Source: Nitrosomonas eutropha
Lineage (GTDB): Bacteria > Pseudomonadota > Gammaproteobacteria > Burkholderiales > Nitrosomonadaceae
NCBI GenBank assembly: GCA_014584635.1
Contig: JACTML010000103.1
Location: 1-9,122 of the forward strand
Direction of reading: 5' to 3'
Length of the DNA: 9,122 nucleotides
Shown: positions 1-6,117 of the stretch, in pieces
Numbering within the stretch: position 1 is the first letter of the stretch
Layout of the letters: every line of letters begins with the position of its first letter
The notes under the pieces: model-generated
What the model saw: the letters and a program-made list of their open reading frames with translations, nothing else
The model's database searches: none
What the model was told of the DNA's origin: nothing
Program-made: the position numbers and the translations under genes

Positions 1-201
1 CACAAGATTCACCACTTGCCCGGTGTTATTGTTCAGGGACGTTACGATGCTGTTTGTCCGATTGTCAGTGCCTACGATCTGCATCTGACCTGGCCACGGG
101 CGGAATATATCGTTGTCAACGATGCCGGCCATTCCGCCTGGGAACCTGGTATTCAGGCAGAACTCATCAAAGCCACTGAGAAATTCAAGCAGATATTGTA
201 G
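1..201 (+). CDS. pip: Proline iminopeptidase (prolyl aminopeptidase), C-terminal end only
   Basis: This is the last 66 codons of a gene whose start lies before the window; the frame is open from base 1 and ends in TAG at 199-201. The visible residues match the end of the alpha/beta-hydrolase proline iminopeptidases (family S33), which release N-terminal proline from peptides in the cytoplasm. Two hallmarks are present in the right order. GRYDAVCP carries the acid of the catalytic triad (the Asp after GRY). GHSAWEPG carries the catalytic His and the GHSA(S/W)EPG signature typical of this subfamily. The nucleophile serine would be upstream and cannot be seen. The stop codon is immediately followed by the complement of the bioD stop, so the two genes converge with no spacer. 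The family call is strong. The exact peptidase specificity is inferred from the family. Confidence 0.88.
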   Translation, partial: HKIHHLPGVIVQGRYDAVCPIVSAYDLHLTWPRAEYIVVNDAGHSAWEPGIQAELIKATEKFKQIL

Positions 202-897
202 TCAGGTGAAAAACAACCCGTTTCTGGAAAGGTCAAGATATTGCGCCAACTGCTGTGCATCAGGGTGTGTCTGATACGGCAACACCCCCAGCAGCGGACA
301 ATCCAGCCATGCGCTCAATGTTTGCAGATTGGCTTCCGGCTGCAGCATATCCGGATCAATCCGGTTAGCCACCCAGCCTGCCAGCTTCAGTCCGGCTGAT
401 TTAATCGTACAAGCAGTCAGTAACGCATGATTGAGACACCCCAATCGCATACCCACCACCAGAATTACCGGCAATCCCAGTACTTTGGCCAGATCGCAGG
501 TATCATAGCGCTCGCCCGGTAAGCCTGATAATGACAATGGCACCATAAATCCCCCCACCCCTTCAACAATTGTTACATCCGCTGCAGCCAGCAGCTTTTC
601 GCAAGATTGTCTAATTTTTTCCAGATCAATCGGTATATCGGTTTTCTGGGCAGCAATATGCGGCGCAATGGGTTCCACAAAAGCATAGGGATTAATCAGC
701 TCATGTGCTAATCTGACTGAACTGGCCGCTTTCAAGTGCTCCACGTCCTGCCACACCCCATCTTCCTGACCTGACACCACTGGCTTCATGCCGATAGTCA
801 TATATCCCCTTGCGGAAAATGCATGAAGCAACGCGCAACTGACGGTGGTTTTTCCCACACCAGTATCCGTTCCGGTAACAAAAAATCCCGTGGACAT
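202..897 (-). CDS. bioD: Dethiobiotin synthetase BioD
   Basis: ATP-dependent dethiobiotin synthase carboxylates 7,8-diaminopelargonate and closes the ureido ring, the step before BioB; it is cytoplasmic. The 231 aa length fits the family (E. coli 225). The P-loop GTDTGVGKT is at residues 9-17 (Lys16), followed by MKPVVSG (Lys38), the INPYAF.EP..PH motif near 69-80, and EGVGGFMVPLS at 112-121. LPVILVVGMRLGCLNHALLTA at 142-161 and LAGWVAN at 172-178 are also BioD signatures. The ATG at 895-897 lies 2 nt after the bioC stop, so it is the last gene of the operon and probably translationally coupled; only a weak GG-rich ribosome site is seen inside the end of bioC. The gene ends at TGA, directly abutting the pip stop. 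I see no terminator hairpin on either side of that junction. Confidence 0.97.
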   Translation of the reverse strand: MSTGFFVTGTDTGVGKTTVSCALLHAFSARGYMTIGMKPVVSGQEDGVWQDVEHLKAASSVRLAHELINPYAFVEPIAPHIAAQKTDIPIDLEKIRQSCEKLLAAADVTIVEGVGGFMVPLSLSGLPGERYDTCDLAKVLGLPVILVVGMRLGCLNHALLTACTIKSAGLKLAGWVANRIDPDMLQPEANLQTLSAWLDCPLLGVLPYQTHPDAQQLAQYLDLSRNGLFFT

Positions 898-899
898 CG

Positions 900-1796
900 T
901 TATGTATCCAGCCCCAGTTTGCGTCGTGTTTCCGGTTTCAGCTGTACCTTGCGCGATTCCGGCTTCCAGGCATGGCCATAAACCACTTCATACGTCGCAG
1001 GCAACCTGCCATTTTTGCGCAAAGTCTCATATTGATCAACTACTTGTTGCCAGGCGGTTTTTCCCATCAGACCGCGTCGCCGCCCAAGTGTCACGTTACG
1101 CGCCCCGATTGTCTTGAGATCCTGCATAACACTTCTGACATCTGCATAAGTCAGCGTGATGTATTCCATATCCATCACCGGTAACGAAAACCCGCTGCCT
1201 ACCAGCATATCGCCAATATCATGCATATCAATAAAACGGTTGACATGACTAAACGGATCCACCGATTTAAAAACCTGGCGCAGTTCTTTCAATGTATCCG
1301 GACCGAACGTACTGAACATCAGCAAACCGCCATTCTCCAGCACACGATGCGCTTCCGTAAACGTTTGCCTGAGATCGTTGCACCATTGAATGGCGAGATT
1401 AGACCAGATCATGCCGACACTGGCTTCACGCAAGGGTAATTGCTCGATATCAGCACAAATATACTCTCCGGGCTGATGCCGTTTGAATGGCAGCCAGCGT
1501 TGCCAGCCGGGTAGCTGTTCCGCAAGAACGGCACGTGCACGGCCATGCATCGTCAGGGCAATATCCATCGGTATAATTTCTGCCGCAGGATAGCGTTCAA
1601 TCAGCTTGCGTGTGCCATAACCGGTTCCGCTGCCCGCATCGATAATTCTGCCAGGAACGTATTTGATATATTCCAGGCGCGCCAGCATACGGTCGCATAT
1701 TTCTCGTTGCAACACAGCAGACTGGTCATAGCTGGTTGCCGCCTGTTCGAATGACCGGCGCAACATGCGCTTGTCAAGTACATGATCATAAAGCAT
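900..1796 (-). CDS. bioC: Malonyl-ACP O-methyltransferase BioC
   Basis: SAM-dependent methyltransferase that methylates the free carboxyl of malonyl-ACP, disguising it so that fatty acid synthase can extend it to pimeloyl-ACP methyl ester. The N-terminus has the BioC pattern RRSFEQAATSYDQSAVLQREI. Class I SAM-binding motif I, DAGSGTGYGT, is at about residues 53-62 and the acidic motif II near PMDIA at 77-81. ADIEQLPL is at about 115-122, and the substrate-side motif WSNLAIQWCNDL follows at about 131-142. FSTFGPDTLKELR and the C-terminal GRRRGLMGKTAW are typical of BioC. At 298 aa it is longer than E. coli BioC (251) because of extra residues after motif I. I chose the ATG at 1794-1796, 8 nt after a GTGAG. 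A TTG one codon upstream (1797-1799) is also possible. The start overlaps the end of bioH by 11 nt, which suggests translational coupling. Confidence 0.95.
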   Translation of the reverse strand: MLYDHVLDKRMLRRSFEQAATSYDQSAVLQREICDRMLARLEYIKYVPGRIIDAGSGTGYGTRKLIERYPAAEIIPMDIALTMHGRARAVLAEQLPGWQRWLPFKRHQPGEYICADIEQLPLREASVGMIWSNLAIQWCNDLRQTFTEAHRVLENGGLLMFSTFGPDTLKELRQVFKSVDPFSHVNRFIDMHDIGDMLVGSGFSLPVMDMEYITLTYADVRSVMQDLKTIGARNVTLGRRRGLMGKTAWQQVVDQYETLRKNGRLPATYEVVYGHAWKPESRKVQLKPETRRKLGLDT

Positions 1797-2544
1797 CAAA
1801 ACAACTCACAAATTGCTCAGGAAAAGAGAGAAACGGCGCATGGCCGCAATGAGGAAACAATGTCAGTCGCGCCTGCGGCAATTGTTGCTGCATCCATTCA
1901 GCCGCACCCGCTGGGGCGATAACATCATTCCGGCCATGGATCAGCAGCACCGGCTGTTTGATTTGATTCAGTTCAGCACGCAAATCGCTGGTTTGCAGGA
2001 TCCGTAATCCTGCCTGCAGCGTTGCCAATTCTGGTGACGGGCTTTGTAACACACTGTGACGTAACCGTGCCAGCACCCGGGTCTGATCCTCACTGCCACT
2101 GACTTGCAGCGTTAAAAAACGATACAGCGTTTGCGTGTAATCGCGCGCCAGATTTTCCATAAATAAAGTCAAGGTAGTGGCATCCATCCCCCATGGCCAG
2201 TCAACACGTTTGACAAAACAGGGGGTAGCGGCAACCAGCACCAGCTGCTGAACACGTTCCGGTGTTCGCATTGCCAGCCGCATTGCCACCTGCCCTCCCA
2301 GCGACCAGCCACATACACTATAGCGATCAGGCAAATGACGCTCGACTACTTCAGTCATCTGCTCCAGTGAATCCAGTGCACATTCCCGGCTGGCGCCATG
2401 CCCCGGCAAATCCACCCGATGCAAGCGAAAACGCTGCGATAATGGCTCCGCTACACTGTCCCAAACTCCACTGTGCATCGCCCAGCCGTGTAACAGCACC
2501 AGATCAGGCCCGTTTCCGCTGGTTTCAATATGTAATTGAGCCAT
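1786..2544 (-). CDS. bioH: Pimeloyl-ACP methyl ester esterase BioH
   Basis: Alpha/beta-hydrolase carboxylesterase that removes the methyl ester from pimeloyl-ACP methyl ester, ending the BioC-started elongation cycle and giving the substrate of BioF. With the ATG at 2542-2544 the protein is 252 aa, close to E. coli BioH. The oxyanion region LVLLHGWAMHSGVW is at about 15-28. The nucleophile elbow GWSLGG places Ser81, GRND places Asp207 and CGHAPF places His235, nearly the E. coli numbering of the triad (82, 207, 235). VAATPCF after the elbow and LRILQTSDLR also match BioH. The frame stays open to a GTG at 2578-2580 that would add 12 residues, but these lie inside bioF and do not fit the family start. 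The ATG is 1 nt after the bioF stop and lacks a clear ribosome site, so coupling to bioF is likely. Confidence 0.95.
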   Translation of the reverse strand: MAQLHIETSGNGPDLVLLHGWAMHSGVWDSVAEPLSQRFRLHRVDLPGHGASRECALDSLEQMTEVVERHLPDRYSVCGWSLGGQVAMRLAMRTPERVQQLVLVAATPCFVKRVDWPWGMDATTLTLFMENLARDYTQTLYRFLTLQVSGSEDQTRVLARLRHSVLQSPSPELATLQAGLRILQTSDLRAELNQIKQPVLLIHGRNDVIAPAGAAEWMQQQLPQARLTLFPHCGHAPFLSFPEQFVSCFDAL

Positions 2545-2545
2545 A

Positions 2546-3712
2546 TCAGCAGCAGCTTGCCAGATCGTGTAAAACTGCACTCAGCTGATCCACATCTTCC
2601 TCGGTATGCGCCGCCGACAAACTGATGCGTAGCCGCGCCATGCCTTGCGGCACGGTCGGGGGGCGAATTGCCGGCACCCAGATACCGCGTTCCCGCAATG
2701 CCTGATCCAGCCGCACAGCCTGCTGGCTTGTTCCTGCCAGTAACGGCTGTATCGGAGTAACCGAAGGCAGCAGCTCCCAGGGGAGTGTTTGCAGCTTCTG
2801 ACGCAATCGCGCGATTAATTGAGCGAGCCGCTCCCGCCGCCAGTTATCCTGGCGCATCAGCTGCAAACTGGCCAGCAGGGTATGCGCCAGCAAAGGCGCC
2901 GCTGCAGTGGTATAGCCATAAGTACGACCATGTTGAATAAGCGTTTCCACAACAGGCGCTTGCGCCGCTACAAACGCACCAGAAACACCGGCAGCTTTGC
3001 CAAGTGTTGCCATGTAAATCAGATGCGGAACATCACGCGCTACCTCACGGGGAATATACAAGCTGCCTCGACCCTGCGCATCCAGCACACCAAATCCATG
3101 CGCATCATCCAGCAGCAACCAGGCGTCAAAACGCTGACACAAAGCCAGCAGCTCGGCAACCGGTGCCTGATCTCCATCCATGCTGAATACCGCATCTGTG
3201 ATCACCAGCTTGCGCCGTGTCCGGGTTGTCTTCAGCTGTTTTTCCAGTGCGGCCAGATCAAGATGGGGATAACGCACAAAGCGCGCACGTGACAATAGTG
3301 CCGCATCGTTCAGCGAAGCATGATTAAGACGATCAGCAAAAATGGTATCTTCCCGTCCGACCAGCGCCGTCACCACCGCCATATTGGCCATATAGCCGGT
3401 GGAAAACAATAACGCTCGCGCTAATCCAACATAGTCTGCCAGCGCAATTTCCAGCGCATGATGCGCCCATGAATGCCCACTGATCAGATGAGAAGCGCCA
3501 GCGCCTACTCCGTAACGCTGCGCGCCTTCTGCAGCCGCTGCAATCAGCGCCGGATGATTGGCCAGCCCAAGGTAATCATTACTGCAGAAAGCCAGAAAAT
3601 TTCGTCCATCAATCGTTATATGCGGTGCTTGCGGCCCTTTCAGTATGGGACGAGTACGATACAGCCCTTCCAGTTTGCGCTGCTGCAGAGCTTCGGTTAA
3701 ATCCGGCAGCAT
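2546..3712 (-). CDS. bioF: 8-amino-7-oxononanoate (KAPA) synthase BioF
   Basis: Pyridoxal-phosphate enzyme of the alpha-oxoamine synthase family that condenses pimeloyl-ACP (or -CoA) with L-alanine, releasing CO2, to form KAPA. It is 388 aa, the usual length (E. coli 384). FCSNDYLGLANHP at 42-54, GVGAGASHLISGH at 68-80 and FSTGYMAN at 103-110 are family blocks. The cofactor site is complete: DAVFSMDGD at 173-181, LDDAHGFG at 201-208 (Asp202 and His205 match the E. coli cofactor residues) and TLGKAAG at 236-242 with the Schiff-base Lys239. AIRPPTVPQGMARLRISLSAAH near 348-369 is the C-terminal signature. The protein ends in an unusual SCC. It starts 5 nt after the bioB stop, with no strong ribosome site visible, and ends 1 nt before the bioH ATG. 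Confidence 0.97.
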   Translation of the reverse strand: MLPDLTEALQQRKLEGLYRTRPILKGPQAPHITIDGRNFLAFCSNDYLGLANHPALIAAAAEGAQRYGVGAGASHLISGHSWAHHALEIALADYVGLARALLFSTGYMANMAVVTALVGREDTIFADRLNHASLNDAALLSRARFVRYPHLDLAALEKQLKTTRTRRKLVITDAVFSMDGDQAPVAELLALCQRFDAWLLLDDAHGFGVLDAQGRGSLYIPREVARDVPHLIYMATLGKAAGVSGAFVAAQAPVVETLIQHGRTYGYTTAAAPLLAHTLLASLQLMRQDNWRRERLAQLIARLRQKLQTLPWELLPSVTPIQPLLAGTSQQAVRLDQALRERGIWVPAIRPPTVPQGMARLRISLSAAHTEEDVDQLSAVLHDLASCC

Positions 3713-3717
3713 TATGG

Positions 3718-4749
3718 TTAAAGTGGGTGCAATCCCAGTTTCTCAAGCAGCGCCATATCCTGCTCGGCATCCGGATTACCGGTTGTCAGCAGTTTGTCGC
3801 CATAAAAGATGGAATTGGCTCCGGCCAGAAAGCATAATGCCTGAATTGCTTCTGACATTTGCCGGCGACCGGCAGACAGCCTGACTTTAGCCTCTGGCAT
3901 TGTGATGCGCGCTGCCGCAATGGTGCGGACAAACTCCAGCGGATCCAGCTCCGGTGTTCCGTATAAAGGTGTGCCTTCCACTTGCACCAGATAGTTGATG
4001 GGAACTGATTCAGGGTAAGGGTCAAGATTGGCCAGTTGCGCAATCAGGCCGGCGCGCGCAGTGCGGGATTCTCCCATGCCAACGATACCGCCGCAGCACA
4101 CATTGATATTGGCGCCTCGCACTTCTTCCAGCGTATCCAGACGATCCTGGTAGTCGCGCGTGGTAATAATTTCGCCATAAAACTCGGGAGAGGTATCCAG
4201 ATTATGATTGTAGTAATCCAGCCCGGCCTGTTTGAGTTGCGCCGCCTGTCCCGGCTTCAGAATCCCCAGAGTGGCACAGGTTTCCATTCCCAGATCCTTG
4301 ACGGCACTAATCAGCTCGGTCATCCGTTCAATATCACGCTGTTTGGGACCGCGCCAGGCAGCACCCATGCAAAAACGGGTTGCGCCATTTTCCTTGGCTT
4401 TGGTTGCTGCTGCCACCACTTCCTCACGCGACAAAAGCGCCTGATTTTCCACTCCGGTGTGATAACGCGCTGCTTGCGGACAATAAGCACAATCTTCGGA
4501 GCATCCGCCGGTTTTGACTGACAGTAGCGTGGACAGCTGCACACCATTGGCATCGTGATATTGGCGATGTATTGTTTGCGCCTGGAAAATCAAATCATTG
4601 AATGGCAGCCCCAGCAGCGTTTCAATAGCCGCTACTGACCAGCGTGCCGCAGATTTTTGTTGTGCGGTCGAATCAGAGTGAGTCTGCGCGCAGCCACACT
4701 GTTTTTCAGAAATTAAACCGGTTCCGGATTCCATGATCATTCTCGGCAA
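3718..4749 (-). CDS. bioB: Biotin synthase BioB (radical SAM)
   Basis: Radical-SAM enzyme that inserts sulfur into dethiobiotin to make biotin. In the 343 aa reading the CxxxCxxC cluster [10 protein letters not shown] gives Cys83, Cys87 and Cys90 for the 4Fe-4S cluster. Cys127, Cys158, Cys218 and Arg290 (KVRLSAGR) are the 2Fe-2S ligands. All seven sit exactly 30 residues after their E. coli equivalents (53, 57, 60, 97, 128, 188, 260), so the core is intact and ungapped. Homology to E. coli begins at about residue 36 ([11 protein letters not shown]), leaving a roughly 30-residue extension with a Cys-Gly-Cys. I chose the TTG at 4747-4749 because GGAG at 4757-4760 is 7 nt away. ATG codons at 4738-4740 and 4732-4734 (340 or 338 aa) are fair alternatives. 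It is the first gene of the operon, 5 nt before bioF, and has its own candidate promoter. Confidence 0.96.
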   Translation of the reverse strand: MPRMIMESGTGLISEKQCGCAQTHSDSTAQQKSAARWSVAAIETLLGLPFNDLIFQAQTIHRQYHDANGVQLSTLLSVKTGGCSEDCAYCPQAARYHTGVENQALLSREEVVAAATKAKENGATRFCMGAAWRGPKQRDIERMTELISAVKDLGMETCATLGILKPGQAAQLKQAGLDYYNHNLDTSPEFYGEIITTRDYQDRLDTLEEVRGANINVCCGGIVGMGESRTARAGLIAQLANLDPYPESVPINYLVQVEGTPLYGTPELDPLEFVRTIAAARITMPEAKVRLSAGRRQMSEAIQALCFLAGANSIFYGDKLLTTGNPDAEQDMALLEKLGLHPL

Positions 4750-4756
4750 AAGCCTG

Positions 4757-4760
4757 CTCC
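4757..4760 (-). promoter_or_regulatory. Ribosome binding site that bears on the bioB start
   Basis: On the minus strand this reads GGAG (in TTGGAGCAGG), 7 nt before the TTG codon at 4749 and 16 nt before the ATG at 4740. The spacing favours the TTG start. The nearby AGG at 4753-4755 is 12 nt from the ATG, so the ATG start cannot be ruled out. Confidence 0.5.
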
Positions 4761-4764
4761 AAGT

Positions 4765-4770
4765 TATAAT
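4765..4770 (+). promoter_or_regulatory. Candidate -10 box for comF-trmL
   Basis: A perfect TATAAT on the plus strand sits 77 nt before the comF ATG, in the bioB-comF divergent gap. No good -35 box lies 16-18 nt upstream; the closest is TTCTCG at 4740-4745, three of six matches with a 19 nt spacer. If used, it would start transcription inside the 5' leader of bioB, so the two promoters would overlap face to face. Confidence 0.3.
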
Positions 4771-4780
4771 GAATCAGGCG

Positions 4781-4809
4781 ATCATCACGGATACCTCGCA
4801 AGTTGTCAA
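4781..4809 (-). promoter_or_regulatory. Candidate sigma-70 promoter of the bioBFHCD operon
   Basis: Read on the minus strand, a perfect -35 box TTGACA (4809 down to 4804) is followed by a 17 nt spacer and GATGAT (4786 down to 4781), four of six matches to the -10 consensus. Transcription would start near 4774, leaving a leader of about 25 nt before the TTG start of bioB with its GGAG. The position, spacing and leader length are all sensible. This is a sequence-based guess with no experimental support. Confidence 0.5.
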
Positions 4810-4847
4810 TTTTTTCTTCTGCAATTTTGAACAATCGCTTAAATTTC

Positions 4848-5561
4848 ATGCAATTATTCCGGCATAAGCGTTGTGTGCTGTGTCAGATACCTGCATCCGG
4901 AAATATTTGCGCAGCTTGCCTGGCGGATCTTCCAAGACTGGCGCAAACGCACTGCCCTTCCTGCCTGCTACCCATGGCTTCCCCGCAGATTTGCGGAACC
5001 TGTTTGCGCAAACCACCCGTTTGGAATCGCGCCAAAGCTGCCTTGCGTTATACCTATCCGGTGGATGCGCTGGTACAGGCCCTGAAATACCGCACCGATT
5101 TGTCATTAGCTCCCATACTGGCTGATTTGCTGCTGACAGAATTACAGGAAGACGATCTGCCTGATTACATTATTCCGGTGCCCCTGCACCCGGAGAGGCT
5201 GCGAGATCGAGGATTCAACCAGGCACTGGAAATCAGCCGTTATCTGTGCAGAAAAACGGGATGTAAACTATTGCCCGCTGCTTGTATACGTACACGCAGT
5301 ACGCCTTCACAAACCCAGATTCCCTGGAAAAAACGGAAACAGAACGTTCGCAATGCGTTTACCTGTGCACAAGACTTTTCCGGAAAACACGTAGCGATCG
5401 TGGATGATGTGATGACCAGCGGCGCCACCCTGAACGAACTGGCCAGGATCATTCTGCGCCACGGTGCGAGCAGCGTGAGTGCCTGGGCTGTTGCCCGGGC
5501 ATTTCCAGGCACGCTACCTGCAAACAACACAGCCGGACATTCATTCAACCCGACAAACTAA
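4848..5561 (+). CDS. comF: ComF family protein (zinc-ribbon plus phosphoribosyltransferase fold)
   Basis: ComF/GntX-like protein, linked in competent bacteria to DNA uptake; its role in this organism cannot be read from the sequence. With the ATG at 4848 it has 237 aa. Four CxxC pairs (Cys9/12, 21/24, 36/39, 49/52) make an N-terminal zinc-ribbon region. A type I phosphoribosyltransferase domain follows: VPLHPERLRDRGFNQALEIS at about 111-130 is the ComF signature, RTRSTPSQTQ is at 148-157, and the phosphoribosyl-binding loop VAIVDDVMTSGATL is at 182-195. The reading frame extends upstream to a TTG at 4803, but those 15 residues run through the divergent promoter region and do not look like ComF. 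No clear ribosome site precedes the ATG. It is 6 nt from trmL and probably cotranscribed with it. Confidence 0.93.
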   Translation: MQLFRHKRCVLCQIPASGNICAACLADLPRLAQTHCPSCLLPMASPQICGTCLRKPPVWNRAKAALRYTYPVDALVQALKYRTDLSLAPILADLLLTELQEDDLPDYIIPVPLHPERLRDRGFNQALEISRYLCRKTGCKLLPAACIRTRSTPSQTQIPWKKRKQNVRNAFTCAQDFSGKHVAIVDDVMTSGATLNELARIILRHGASSVSAWAVARAFPGTLPANNTAGHSFNPTN

Positions 5562-5567
5562 GCAAAC

Positions 5568-6032
5568 ATGCTGCAAGTTATTCTTCATCAACCGGAAATC
5601 CCCCCCAACACCGGCAACATCATTCGCCTGTGCGCCAACACCGGTGCACAGCTGCATCTAATCAAACCATTGGGATTCAATTTAAGTGACCGGCAGTTGA
5701 AGCGTGCCGGACTGGATTATCACGAATGGACTCGCCTCACCGTACACGATGACCTGCCATCCTGCCTGAATCACATGAACAGCTGCCGCATTTTCGCGGT
5801 GACCACCCGGGCAACGCAACATTACAACCAGATAGATTATGTGGCTGATGATGTCTTTTTATTTGGCTCTGAAACTTGTGGACTTCCCCCATCGGTGATG
5901 GAGCAATTTCCTCAGGATCGCCGCATCCGCATTCCCATGATTCCCGCCTCACGCAGCCTGAATCTCTCCAACTCCGTTGCTGTTGTTATTTACGAAGCCT
6001 GGCGACAAACCGGATTTAATGCGGGAATTTGA
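5568..6032 (+). CDS. trmL: tRNA (cytidine(34)-2'-O)-methyltransferase TrmL (SPOUT family)
   Basis: TrmL methylates the 2'-OH of the wobble nucleotide (C34 or cmnm5U34) of tRNA-Leu isoacceptors, using SAM in the cytoplasm. The 154 aa protein is the size of E. coli TrmL (157) and aligns along its whole length. The N-terminal block PEIPPNTGNIIRLCANTG is at 9-26, GLDYHEW at 48-54, FGSETCGLP at 99-107 (SPOUT motif 2) and IPMIPASRSLNLSNSVAVV at 122-140, continuing into IYEAWRQ (the trefoil-knot motif 3). Where E. coli has GPETRG this protein has GSETCG, a mild difference in a conserved loop. It follows comF after 6 nt with only a weak ribosome site, so coupling is likely. Its TGA stop is the start of a perfect 9-bp inverted repeat. 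Confidence 0.96.
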   Translation: MLQVILHQPEIPPNTGNIIRLCANTGAQLHLIKPLGFNLSDRQLKRAGLDYHEWTRLTVHDDLPSCLNHMNSCRIFAVTTRATQHYNQIDYVADDVFLFGSETCGLPPSVMEQFPQDRRIRIPMIPASRSLNLSNSVAVVIYEAWRQTGFNAGI

Positions 6033-6051
6033 TTACCACCATTGGTAATCA
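6030..6051. repeat. Perfect 9-bp inverted repeat over the trmL stop codon
   Basis: TGATTACCA (6030-6038) and TGGTAATCA (6043-6051) are exact reverse complements around a 4 nt loop CCAT. The left arm begins with the trmL stop codon TGA. The stem is AT-rich and is not followed by a T run on the plus strand, so it is a weak candidate for an intrinsic terminator. It could instead stabilise the 3' end of the comF-trmL message or bind a protein. Confidence 0.5.
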
Positions 6052-6090
6052 GACACCTCCGTACAAATATCACATAACCTGACCTCAACC

Positions 6091-6107
6091 AGATCCTGGA
6101 TCTTTTT
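6091..6107 (+). terminator. Weak candidate terminator after comF-trmL
   Basis: AGATC (6091-6095) and GATCT (6099-6103) can pair around a CTG loop, and a five-T run covers 6103-6107. The stem is only 5 bp, so it would be weak alone. Its place in the 85 nt gap between the converging trmL and the LprI-domain gene makes it the better plus-strand terminator candidate of the two inverted repeats here. Confidence 0.3.
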
Positions 6108-6117
6108 GCCAGCGTTT

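Noticed and set aside
2545..2580. Upstream GTG start for bioH that would add 12 residues
   Set aside because: The extra residues are inside bioF and do not resemble BioH; the ATG at 2544 gives the catalytic numbering of the E. coli enzyme.
2819..3292. A 157-codon plus-strand frame opposite bioF
   Set aside because: It lies opposite the PLP-binding region of bioF and has no motif of its own.
4036..4521. A 161-codon plus-strand frame opposite bioB
   Set aside because: It mirrors the most conserved part of bioB, including the Fe-S cysteines, so the minus-strand reading is the real one.
4803..4847. Upstream TTG start for comF that would add 15 residues
   Set aside because: The stretch is the AT-rich divergent promoter region, with no ribosome site and no similarity to ComF N-termini.
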